A stretch of 36,198 bases of DNA from an uncultured Flavobacteriales bacterium (GTDB taxonomy: Bacteria; Bacteroidota; Bacteroidia; Flavobacteriales_D; Crocinitomicaceae). The notes below the pieces were generated by a model, which saw nothing but the letters and a program-made list of their open reading frames with translations, was not told where the DNA came from and ran no database searches. Each line of letters begins with the position of its first letter. Within the stretch, counting starts at the first letter, position 1. Positions 24,112 through 32,288 of the stretch are shown piece after piece. The stretch covers positions 1 to 36,198 of the forward strand of contig CAIRMS010000019.1 of assembly GCA_903879765.1 (NCBI GenBank). The letters run 5' to 3'. A program made the translations under genes and the position numbers.

Positions 24112-25488
24112 TCAATCAGCAAGATTTATTGTTAATAATTCTTTCAGGGAAGGTACAATGCGATCAATATCACCCGCGCCAATAGTCAATAGAATACCAT
24201 CGGAATAATTGCTTAAATAGGACAGTACCTCACTTGGTCTTTTAATTGATTTTTTCTCGTTCTTACACATGGAAAGCAACCATTCACTCGTGACTCCTTG
24301 AATCGGTTCTTCTCGTGCTGGATAGATTGGCAAAAGAATTAATTCGTCTAATTCAGAAAGCTCTTTTGCAAAATCTTCCACAAAATCTTTGGTTCTTGAA
24401 AATAGGTGTGGTTGAAAGATGCCCATAATTTTCTTTCCTGGATACAAAAGGCGTATCGAGCCAATTAAGGCGTTTATTTCCTTTGGATGATGTGCGTAAT
24501 CGTCTACATAAACAAGATTTTCTGTCCGAATGATGTATTCAAAGCGACGTTTGACCCCAAGAAAATCCTTTATTCCTGTTCGAATTTGAACTTCATCCAT
24601 TCCCAATTCATGCAATAGACCTAAACAGGCCAATGCATTTTCGGCGTTATGAATTCCTGGCAATCCAAACTCTACTTCGCGCCACCACGTGTTTTTTAAC
24701 CTGACATTTCCACAAAGGAATCCATTCTTCCATTGAATATTGCATACAGAATAATCGGCGCTTTCCGACTCTACGGCATACGTAAAGCTAGTTCCTAAGG
24801 TTGGTAAATTGAGTCCTTCCTTTTGCATGCAGATTCCTTTCGGGTCCAATTTCATTGCGAATTGACGAAATCCCTCTTTAAACTGTTCAGCAGTTCCATA
24901 GATATCCAAGTGGTCTGGATCAACGGAAGTGATGATAGAGGCAAATGGAGACAAATGCAAAAACGACCGATCAAATTCGTCCGCTTCAATCACCGTGTAG
25001 GAACTGTCTTGGCTTAAAACTAAATTAGATTGAAAGTTCGTGGCAATTCCGCCAAGGAAAGCGTTACACTTCCAACTTGATTGATCGAGCATAAACGCCA
25101 GCATGCTGCTCGTTGTTGTTTTACCATGTGTTCCAGCAACGCACAATCCTTTTGACTGCCGTGTCAACATACCAAGAACCTCTGCCCGCTTCAACAATGT
25201 AAATCCATGTTGTTTGAAGAAGTTGATTTCATCCAATTGCTTAATCGCTGGAGTATAAACAACAAGGGTATCATTTTTATTTGTGAACGTTTCTGGGACT
25301 TGATCTCCCAAGTCATCAAAATGAATCAAACACCCTTCGTTTTCCAATTGTTTTGTCAATGGTGATGGTGTTTTATCATAGCCCCCGACATTCAATCCAT
25401 TCTGTTTGAAATAGCGCGCTAATGCCGACATTCCAATACCACCGATACCGATGAAATACACATTTATATAGTGGATGAATTGCTGCAT
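24112..25488 (-). CDS. murC: UDP-N-acetylmuramate--L-alanine ligase
   Basis: Adds the first amino acid (L-Ala) to UDP-MurNAc in the cytoplasm, using ATP. The 458 residues match the family. Visible motifs are the N-terminal Rossmann loop IGIGGIGMSALARYF, the ATP loop GTHGKTTTSSMLAF, the EADEFDRSFLHL segment, the DPDHLDIYG turn, and the C-terminal-domain opening YVDDYAHHPKEI. It starts 5 nt after the murG stop and its TGA is one base before ftsQ. This is the expected murG-murC-ftsQ order for the phylum. Confidence 0.97.
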   Translation of the reverse strand: MQQFIHYINVYFIGIGGIGMSALARYFKQNGLNVGGYDKTPSPLTKQLENEGCLIHFDDLGDQVPETFTNKNDTLVVYTPAIKQLDEINFFKQHGFTLLKRAEVLGMLTRQSKGLCVAGTHGKTTTSSMLAFMLDQSSWKCNAFLGGIATNFQSNLVLSQDSSYTVIEADEFDRSFLHLSPFASIITSVDPDHLDIYGTAEQFKEGFRQFAMKLDPKGICMQKEGLNLPTLGTSFTYAVESESADYSVCNIQWKNGFLCGNVRLKNTWWREVEFGLPGIHNAENALACLGLLHELGMDEVQIRTGIKDFLGVKRRFEYIIRTENLVYVDDYAHHPKEINALIGSIRLLYPGKKIMGIFQPHLFSRTKDFVEDFAKELSELDELILLPIYPAREEPIQGVTSEWLLSMCKNEKKSIKRPSEVLSYLSNYSDGILLTIGAGDIDRIVPSLKELLTINLAD

Positions 25489-25493
25489 TTTTT

Positions 25494-26591
25494 TTAAATA
25501 ATTGATTCACATACATCGACAATTTCGCTGCATGCATTTGGTTTAGCCAAACGTGAAATGGCACTTCTTAATTGATCACAGCGCTCTGAATTCTCAAGTA
25601 AATCGATTGTGCTAGAAATCAAGGTTTCTTTTGCTTCGTGATCTCGGATGAGTACAGCAGCATCTTCACGCACCAATGCCATTGCATTTTTTGTTTGATG
25701 GTCTTCCGCAACATTCGGTGAAGGAACCAATACACATGGTTTTCCAATTAATGTGAGTTCTGAAACAGATAAGGCTCCCGCACGAGAAATAACGACATCT
25801 GCGGCCGCATACGCTAAATCCATACGTTGCATAAACGCATGAACTTGAATGTTCTCTTTCCATGAATCTTCGAAGTTCGCTTCTATTTGCGAGAGGTAAT
25901 TTTTCCCACATTGCCAAATAATTTGGACATTCGAAGAACCAATTAAAGAAACATGATGCAATACACTTTCATTAAGTGTACGCGCACCTAAACTGCCTCC
26001 AATGATTAGAATCGTTTTCTTTGATGGATTTAGCTTAAAAAAAGAATGTGCCTCAGCGATTAATTCGAAATGTTGTGACACCAAATTCCTTACTGGATTA
26101 CCCGTTTGAATGATTTTCGAAGGCGGAAAAAACTGTTCCATACCACTGTATGCGGTACAGATCTTTGCTGCTTTTTTCGCTAATAATTTATTTGTTTTTC
26201 CTGGGTAGGAATTTTGTTCTTGGATCAAGGTCGGTATTCCCAAAAGATTTGCCATTTGCAGAGTTGGTCCACTTGCGTAACCACCCACACCAATCACCAA
26301 TTGCGGATTAAATTTTTTAACGATTGTTCGAGCAAGTAATAAACTTTTTAAAATCTTAAATGGCAACAAAAAGTTTGATAAAGTTAATTTTCGTTGGAAT
26401 CCAGCAATTGGAAGTCCAACAATTTCATATCCAGCTTGTGGAACTTTTTCCATTTCCATCTTTCCAATTGCTCCAACAAAAAGAATGGCAGCAGATGGAT
26501 TTCTTCGTTTGATTTCATCCGCAATAGCTACTGCTGGGAAAATATGCCCCCCTGTACCACCACCAGAAATTATTACCCGTTGAATACTCAT
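25494..26591 (-). CDS. murG: UDP-GlcNAc transferase to lipid I
   Basis: GT28 glycosyltransferase that adds GlcNAc to lipid I to make lipid II on the inner face of the membrane. The 365 residues hold the glycine loop GGGTGGHIFPAVAIAD at the N-terminus, the GVGGYASGP acceptor-side loop, the QEQNSYPGKTNK segment, the GGSLGARTLN loop of the second Rossmann fold, and the donor-site region SRAGALSVSELTLIGKPCVLVP with AEDHQTKNA after it. It lies 12 nt after ftsW, which encodes the polymerase that uses its product. Confidence 0.97.
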   Translation of the reverse strand: MSIQRVIISGGGTGGHIFPAVAIADEIKRRNPSAAILFVGAIGKMEMEKVPQAGYEIVGLPIAGFQRKLTLSNFLLPFKILKSLLLARTIVKKFNPQLVIGVGGYASGPTLQMANLLGIPTLIQEQNSYPGKTNKLLAKKAAKICTAYSGMEQFFPPSKIIQTGNPVRNLVSQHFELIAEAHSFFKLNPSKKTILIIGGSLGARTLNESVLHHVSLIGSSNVQIIWQCGKNYLSQIEANFEDSWKENIQVHAFMQRMDLAYAAADVVISRAGALSVSELTLIGKPCVLVPSPNVAEDHQTKNAMALVREDAAVLIRDHEAKETLISSTIDLLENSERCDQLRSAISRLAKPNACSEIVDVCESII

Positions 26592-26603
26592 GAATCTTTC
26601 TAT

Positions 26604-27779
26604 TTATGCTTGCTCAAAGGAAGCTTCTTCTTTATCTTTTTCTAAATCTTTTGCAAAGGCTTGTATTACCCCAATCGAAACGCAAGCCATAATTAATGCG
26701 GATCCACCCATTGCTAAAAACGGCATGTTTTGACCTGTTACTGGAAAGACACCTGTACAGACCAACATGTTGATACTTGCCTGTGTCAAGAGATGAATGC
26801 CAATTCCGAGTGAAACATACGATTGAAAAAGGTCTGTTGTTTTTAAGGCGATTTTGATGATTCTAAATAACAAAATCATATACAAAAGAGCTAAAAACGC
26901 TGCCATTAAGAAGCCAAATTCTTCCACGAACGTTGCGTAATAAAAATCGGCATACGCTTCCGGAAGGTATTCTTTCAATTTTCCGTCACCCACTCCCTGT
27001 CCGAAAAAAGAACCCACATGAATCGCTAATTGCGCATTTTTTGCTTGTGCATTCGCTTGAGCGGTTTTGATATCCTGAGAATCGCTATCCATGCGATTTG
27101 TTAGGCGGTTTTTCCAGGTGTCGAATCGCGGCAAGAGTCCTACTTCCGGAAAGGACATATGGAAAACCACTGCTAGTGTAATCATAAGAATTCCAGCTCC
27201 GCCCATGGTTAATAATTTCCCCCAAGGAACACGTCCTATGTATAACATTGCCATACACAACATGAATAACATGGCTGATGTTGAGAAGTTATCTTTTAAA
27301 ATCAAGGAACAGATAACCACAATTGGAATCATCAAGGGAAGAATTCCATCTTTCCAACTTGATAACTTATCTTTCTTTTTAACTAGGATTCTACTGACAT
27401 AGATAATCAAAGCCAATTTGGCGAAATCCGAGGATTGAAAGGTAAGTTTCACAAACGGAATTCGAATCCACCGTCCGGCACCATTGACCTCTGTTCCAAA
27501 AAACAAGGTAAACACTAACAATGCGATGGCGACGTAATAGGAGAATTTTGCTAATTGACTAATGTATTTTGAGTTGACGCGGTGAATGGCAAACATGGAA
27601 GCGAAGCCAAGTACCACGTAGATTAAATGTTTTAATAGGTATTGAAACGGTGATCCACCATCGATTTTCACCAAAATTGGAACAAAACTATAAACAGTCA
27701 CAAGAGAAAAAGACATCATGAGGATGGTAATTATCCAAATAACAGGATCGCCTTTCAGGTATTTTAAATAATCTCTCAT
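26604..27779 (-). CDS. ftsW: SEDS-family septal peptidoglycan polymerase FtsW
   Basis: A 391-residue polytopic membrane protein with about ten helices, the SEDS glycosyltransferase that works with FtsI to polymerise lipid II at the septum. Family motifs are WIRIPFVKLTFQSSDFAKLAL after the second or third helix, the extracytoplasmic FGQGVGDGKLKEYLPEAYADFYYATFVEEFGF region (with the conserved Glu-Phe-Gly), and GQNMPFLAMGGSALI near the C-terminus. The ATG overlaps the stop of the upstream orphan gene as ATGA, so their translation is coupled. It could be RodA by sequence alone, but the cluster position makes FtsW the better call. Confidence 0.94.
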   Translation of the reverse strand: MRDYLKYLKGDPVIWIITILMMSFSLVTVYSFVPILVKIDGGSPFQYLLKHLIYVVLGFASMFAIHRVNSKYISQLAKFSYYVAIALLVFTLFFGTEVNGAGRWIRIPFVKLTFQSSDFAKLALIIYVSRILVKKKDKLSSWKDGILPLMIPIVVICSLILKDNFSTSAMLFMLCMAMLYIGRVPWGKLLTMGGAGILMITLAVVFHMSFPEVGLLPRFDTWKNRLTNRMDSDSQDIKTAQANAQAKNAQLAIHVGSFFGQGVGDGKLKEYLPEAYADFYYATFVEEFGFLMAAFLALLYMILLFRIIKIALKTTDLFQSYVSLGIGIHLLTQASINMLVCTGVFPVTGQNMPFLAMGGSALIMACVSIGVIQAFAKDLEKDKEEASFEQA

Positions 27780-28216
27780 AGCAATTGAACCAAATTTAGG
27801 TAAGCTGCAATTTTCAAGGAAACATATTCACTATCGTTTTCCGTACAGGTAAACAGCAAGGTTCCCGGTGATTTTAATTCTGTCATTAGTCCGTTCAGCA
27901 CATCTTGGATGTCAGCAAACTCGTTTTCCAACATAAAACCAGTTCGATTCTCTCCGAATGAAAAAATGCTTTGAAACTTTCTTGAAAAAAGTGGATTGGA
28001 ACTTAAGACAGCTTCGATTTCTGCAGGATTCCCAACCCAAATGATTTCAGTAGGGATTGAATTGATAAAATTAACCAGCGCATTTTGCTCGGGCTGCATC
28101 CATGTAAACACATCAATTCCTTTCAATTTTCCATGTGCACGCATGCTTGAATTCTCGACTTTACGTGAAAATTCATTGGTTGAAATGGATTCAATATGAC
28201 TGTGTTTATCCTGCAT
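27776..28216 (-). CDS. Unknown protein in the division cluster, resembling a degenerate MurD C-terminal domain
   Basis: A 146-residue cytoplasmic protein between murD (15-nt gap) and ftsW (ATGA overlap). I recognise no named family. By eye it aligns with the C-terminal domain of the neighbouring MurD: V20-E21 with V309-E310, G33-I34-D35 with G321-I322-E323, V61-G62 with V351-G352, then without gaps L76, K80, I84, G88 and E89 with L366, K370, I374, G378 and E379. The GTLL strand at 118-121 matches ETVLL at 416-420. Lost are the HR after VE, the DSKATN motif, and the SPACASFD loop, all part of the ligase's active surface. There is no ATP loop, so it is not itself a ligase. A regulatory or scaffold role is only inference, and chance resemblance remains possible. 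Confidence 0.7.
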   Translation of the reverse strand: MQDKHSHIESISTNEFSRKVENSSMRAHGKLKGIDVFTWMQPEQNALVNFINSIPTEIIWVGNPAEIEAVLSSNPLFSRKFQSIFSFGENRTGFMLENEFADIQDVLNGLMTELKSPGTLLFTCTENDSEYVSLKIAAYLNLVQLL

Positions 28217-28231
28217 TCTCTCCCTGATAAA

Positions 28232-29575
28232 TTATAACATTCGGACCGCTTGCTTAAACTGATTTCCTCTGTCTTCGTAGTTTTCGAATAAATCAAAACT
28301 TGCACAAGCAGGAGAAAGCAAAACCGTTTCGTCTTTTTTAGCCAAGCGGTAACCAAAAGCAACTGCTTCCATTGCTGATTTTGCTTCAACAATCGTTTCC
28401 ACAACTCCAGAGAATGCTTCAATAATTTTATGATTATCCTCGCCCAAGCAAACGATTGCTTTCACTTTATCGCGCACAAGTTGTGTCAATTCAGCATAAT
28501 CATTTCCTTTATCAACTCCACCTACAATCCAAACGGTTGGATTTTCCATGCTTTCCAAAGCAAACCACGCAGAATTGATATTCGTTGCTTTCGAATCGTT
28601 AATAAACTCGATTCCATTCACTTTTGCAACGAACTCCAAACGGTGTTCCACATTCGTAAAGTCCTCTAAACTTTCGCGAACAATATCCTTACGGATTTCT
28701 ACTAATCTTGCTGCGATCCCTGCGGCAAGAGCGTTTTGGGTATTGTGCTTACCCTTTAAAGCTAATTCATGTATTGACATGGCGAATTGTTGGTTTATAT
28801 TGATTATTAGTTGTTTGTCTATTGCATATGCTCCAGGATTTTGTTCTTCCTTCAAAGAGAAGGGAGCAAGATTTACTGGAGGATTTCTTTTTTTCATTTC
28901 ACTTGAAATAAGGGTGTCATCCGCATTGTAGATGAACCAATCTTCGTTTGTTTGATTTTGAACAATGCGAAATTTCGAGTTCACGTAATTTTGCATGTCG
29001 TAATCGTATCGATCTAAATGATCGGGTGTGATGTTCGTCAGAACAGAAATATTGGCATGAAAATCATGCATATCATCGAGTTGAAAAGAACTCAATTCAA
29101 TCACGTACCACTCATGGTCGCCTTCCGCCACTTGTTTCGCAAAGCTGTATCCAACATTTCCTGCTAATCCAACATCTAAACCTGCTTTTTTCAGAATGTG
29201 ATGTGTTAACATTGATGTAGTGGTTTTGCCATTACTTCCGGTAATACAAATTGTTTTACCCGTCGAATAGTATCCTCCAAATTCAATTTCCGAAATAACT
29301 TTTATTCCCTTTTCACGAATGGCCTTCATGACGGGTGTTTTTTCAGGAATTCCCGGAGATTTTATAATTAAATCAGCACTTAAAATTCGCTCCATAGAAT
29401 GTTTCTCTTGTTCCCATTCTACATTGAGTTTATTTAATTCATTCTGAAAAACACCTTTAATCACTGAAAAATCAGAAACAAAAACATTCCATCCTTTTTG
29501 GACAGCCAACACAGCTGCGCCAACACCGGATTCACCAGCGCCAAGAATGACCATATTTTTATTTTGACCGTTCAC
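28232..29575 (-). CDS. murD: UDP-N-acetylmuramoylalanine--D-glutamate ligase
   Basis: Adds D-Glu to UDP-MurNAc-L-Ala. At 447 residues it has the N-terminal LGAGESGVGAA loop, the ATP loop ITGSNGKTTTSMLTH at 111-125, the NITPDHLDRY segment, the carbamylated Lys K201 in NSKFRI, NVEHRLEFV at 308-316, NDSKATN at 326-332, and the final LLSPACASFDLF. The start is a GTG at 29575, 2 nt after the mraY TAG; an ATG at 29554 (440 residues) would leave only one residue before the first strand, so the GTG is preferred. The orphan gene downstream seems related to its C-terminal domain. Confidence 0.96.
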   Translation of the reverse strand: MNGQNKNMVILGAGESGVGAAVLAVQKGWNVFVSDFSVIKGVFQNELNKLNVEWEQEKHSMERILSADLIIKSPGIPEKTPVMKAIREKGIKVISEIEFGGYYSTGKTICITGSNGKTTTSMLTHHILKKAGLDVGLAGNVGYSFAKQVAEGDHEWYVIELSSFQLDDMHDFHANISVLTNITPDHLDRYDYDMQNYVNSKFRIVQNQTNEDWFIYNADDTLISSEMKKRNPPVNLAPFSLKEEQNPGAYAIDKQLIININQQFAMSIHELALKGKHNTQNALAAGIAARLVEIRKDIVRESLEDFTNVEHRLEFVAKVNGIEFINDSKATNINSAWFALESMENPTVWIVGGVDKGNDYAELTQLVRDKVKAIVCLGEDNHKIIEAFSGVVETIVEAKSAMEAVAFGYRLAKKDETVLLSPACASFDLFENYEDRGNQFKQAVRML

Positions 29576-29577
29576 TT

Positions 29578-30822
29578 CTATCTTAATTTTAGGGTTACAA
29601 TGGTGACAACTGCTAGTAACACAGCGACGATCCAGAAACGTGAAACAATCTTCGCTTCATGGATTCCTTTTTTCTGATAATGGTGATGTAAAGGAGCCAT
29701 TAAGAATATTCTACGACCCTCACCGAAGCGTTTTTTAGTAAACTTAAAGTACCCAACCTGCATGATGACGGATAGGTTCTCTATTAGAAAAATTCCACAC
29801 AAAACAGGTATTAATAATTCCTTGCGGATAGCGATTGCGAATACCGCAATGATTCCACCAAGTGCTAAGCTTCCAGTGTCCCCCATGAACACTTGAGCTG
29901 GAAAAGAATTGTACCATAAAAAACCGATACAGGCTCCCACAAAGGCAGCAATGAAAATCACCAATTCCTCTGCATTTGGAATGTACATAACACCGAGGTA
30001 ATCAGCAAAATTCGCATGTGAACTGATATAGGCAAGTATGGCTAAAGCCATACCCACAATGGCGGAAGTTCCTGTTGCAAGCCCATCGAGGCCGTCCGTC
30101 ATATTAGCACCATTTGAAACGGCAATGACGATAAAAATGACTATTGGAATGAAAAGCAACCAACCGTAAGATTTATGCAAGTCACCGATCAACCAATTGT
30201 AGTTAAATTCATTCCCGCGGATGAATGGAATCGTGGTCGTCATATCATCGGTCTTGATCCATTTGAAATGTTCACCTTGATTTTGCACGTGTAAATGCGT
30301 CACGAATTGTTCATCCTGTTGCAATTGGTACGTAGCTGAAACACGTTTGTGAACAACCACATCATCCGAGAAGTATAAAATACATCCAACGATTAAACCA
30401 ACTCCAATTTGACCAATTACTTTAAATGTTCCTTTTAATCCTTCTTTGTTCTTTTTAAATACTTTGATGTAATCATCTAGGAATCCAATTAGTCCGAGCC
30501 AAATTGTAGCAAGAATCATGGTGATTACATAGATGTTATGAAGCTTCGCGAATAAAAGAACCGGGATCAAAATGGCTGCAAGAATGATGATTCCGCCCAT
30601 CGTTGGTGTTCCCGATTTTTCAATTTGTCCGGCTAGACCTAAATCGCGAACCGTTTCGCCAATTTGTTGCTGACGCAGTTTGTTAATGATTTTCTTTCCG
30701 ATAACAATGGATACGATCAGTGAGAAAATCAAGGCTAGTCCTGCTCTAAACGAAATGTACTGGAACAATCCTGCTCCGGGGAAATCTAAAGAATCGAGGT
30801 AGTCAAATAAGTAGTATAGCAT
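29578..30822 (-). CDS. mraY: Phospho-MurNAc-pentapeptide transferase
   Basis: Polytopic membrane enzyme that transfers phospho-MurNAc-pentapeptide to undecaprenyl phosphate to form lipid I. Catalytic aspartates D116-D117 (GFLDDYIK), the NMTDGLDGLATG motif at 240-251 and the HHH loop APLHHHYQKKG near the C-terminus are intact. At 414 residues it is about 50 longer than E. coli MraY, because of an insertion at about 152-215 between two membrane helices, rich in polar and charged residues. I believe this insertion is usual in Flavobacteriia. It begins 4 nt after the murE stop. Confidence 0.97.
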   Translation of the reverse strand: MLYYLFDYLDSLDFPGAGLFQYISFRAGLALIFSLIVSIVIGKKIINKLRQQQIGETVRDLGLAGQIEKSGTPTMGGIIILAAILIPVLLFAKLHNIYVITMILATIWLGLIGFLDDYIKVFKKNKEGLKGTFKVIGQIGVGLIVGCILYFSDDVVVHKRVSATYQLQQDEQFVTHLHVQNQGEHFKWIKTDDMTTTIPFIRGNEFNYNWLIGDLHKSYGWLLFIPIVIFIVIAVSNGANMTDGLDGLATGTSAIVGMALAILAYISSHANFADYLGVMYIPNAEELVIFIAAFVGACIGFLWYNSFPAQVFMGDTGSLALGGIIAVFAIAIRKELLIPVLCGIFLIENLSVIMQVGYFKFTKKRFGEGRRIFLMAPLHHHYQKKGIHEAKIVSRFWIVAVLLAVVTIVTLKLR

Positions 30823-30826
30823 CTGA

Positions 30827-32287
30827 TTATTTTTTCAAATGGTTAAAAAATTCTTCTGTCAGTTTAAAATCATCAAAGTCATACTTCACTCCGTTGATTT
30901 CTTGGTATTTTTCATGTCCTTTGCCTGCGATTAGAACAATATCTCCTTCTTGCGCGAGCATGATGGCTGTTTTGATGGCTTGAGCGCGATCGACGATTGT
31001 AAGAGCGTTTTGACTTCCATCCGTTGAAAGTCCAGCTTCCATATCTTTCAGGATTGATTGAGGATCTTCGGTGCGTGGGTTATCAGAAGTTAAAATCACT
31101 TGCTGACTTTTTTTCGCTGCGATACTGGCCATCACTGGACGTTTTTCTCTATCTCGATCTCCACCACAACCGACAACTGAAATGACTTTTTGTCCATCCT
31201 TTCGAATGGCAGCAATTGTATTTAACACGTTTTCTAACGCATCTGGTGTGTGAGCATAATCGATGATTGCTGTTATCCCGCCTTGACTTCTTAGGTATTG
31301 GAATCTCCCTTCAACAGAGCCCAAATTGCTCATGCCCCTGAGAACATCAAATGAATCTAATCCAAGTAGCGTACTTACACCATACACAGCCAAAAGATTG
31401 AGTGCATTAAACTCACCGACCAAGCGAGAACAAAGTTCAATACCATTGATGGTCAAGGTTAATCCTGAAATTTCGTTTTCCAAGACTTTGCCTTTAAAAT
31501 CCGCTGGTGTTTTTAATGCAAAGCTTCTTTTCTCGGCTTTTGTATTTTGCAACATAACCGATCCATTTCGGTCATCACCATTTATAAGTGAGAAGGAATT
31601 GACATCCAATCCATCAAAAAACTGCTTTTTCACACGAATGTATTCTGCAAATGTTTTGTGGTAATCCAGGTGATCGTGCGTGATATTCGTAAAAACGGCA
31701 CCAGTATATGAAATCCCGTGGATTCTTTGTTGATGGATGGCATGTGAACTCACCTCCATGAAACAATACGCACAACCTTGTTCCACCATTTCACGCAACA
31801 ACGCATTTAAGCGAATGGGATCTGGCGTTGTATGTGTCGAAGGACTTGTCTTAGAACCAATTTTGTTCACAACGGTAGAAATCAATCCACTTTTATGACC
31901 TAGACTCATAAATAAATCATAAAGCAAGGTCGTCGTCGTGGTTTTTCCATTCGTGCCAGTGATTCCAACTAATTTTAATTCCTGCGATGGATTGCCATAA
32001 AATGCACACGCTAACTCCGCAAGTGCTGTATCTGTTTTTGAGACAAGAATAATAGTCGCATCCGATGGAAGACTTACATTTTTTTCTACCACAAAAGCTC
32101 GGCAACCTAATTCATATGCAGATTGAACAAATTGATGTCCGTCATTAAGCGTTCCAACTATAGCAATAAACAGACTTCTTTCCTTTGCACTTCTTGAATC
32201 AAACGTCAAGGAAGAAATTTCCATAGCAAGATTTCCTTGAAGAACTTCAAAGGAACTATTCTTAAGAAGGGTGGAAAGTACTTGCAT
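30827..32287 (-). CDS. murE: UDP-MurNAc-tripeptide synthetase, meso-diaminopimelate-adding
   Basis: Adds the third stem-peptide residue. The 486-residue protein has GITGTNGKTTTTTLL around 109-122, MEVSSHAIHQQRI, and the DNPR motif at 402-405 (TSDNPRTEDP), which in MurE marks specificity for meso-DAP rather than L-Lys. This means the cell wall of this organism is predicted to be A1gamma-type, as in most Gram-negatives. The ATG at 32287 lies 1 nt after the ftsI stop region, so the genes are coupled. murF, which should act next, is not in this cluster. Confidence 0.97.
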   Translation of the reverse strand: MQVLSTLLKNSSFEVLQGNLAMEISSLTFDSRSAKERSLFIAIVGTLNDGHQFVQSAYELGCRAFVVEKNVSLPSDATIILVSKTDTALAELACAFYGNPSQELKLVGITGTNGKTTTTTLLYDLFMSLGHKSGLISTVVNKIGSKTSPSTHTTPDPIRLNALLREMVEQGCAYCFMEVSSHAIHQQRIHGISYTGAVFTNITHDHLDYHKTFAEYIRVKKQFFDGLDVNSFSLINGDDRNGSVMLQNTKAEKRSFALKTPADFKGKVLENEISGLTLTINGIELCSRLVGEFNALNLLAVYGVSTLLGLDSFDVLRGMSNLGSVEGRFQYLRSQGGITAIIDYAHTPDALENVLNTIAAIRKDGQKVISVVGCGGDRDREKRPVMASIAAKKSQQVILTSDNPRTEDPQSILKDMEAGLSTDGSQNALTIVDRAQAIKTAIMLAQEGDIVLIAGKGHEKYQEINGVKYDFDDFKLTEEFFNHLKK

Positions 32288-32288
32288 G

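Noticed and set aside
24111..24122. TTG start for ftsQ overlapping murC
   Set aside because: The ATG at 24110 is one base after the murC stop and gives a normal basic leader before the membrane helix.
28548..28931. A 127-codon plus-strand open frame opposite murD
   Set aside because: Antisense to the conserved murD; composition looks like a shadow frame.
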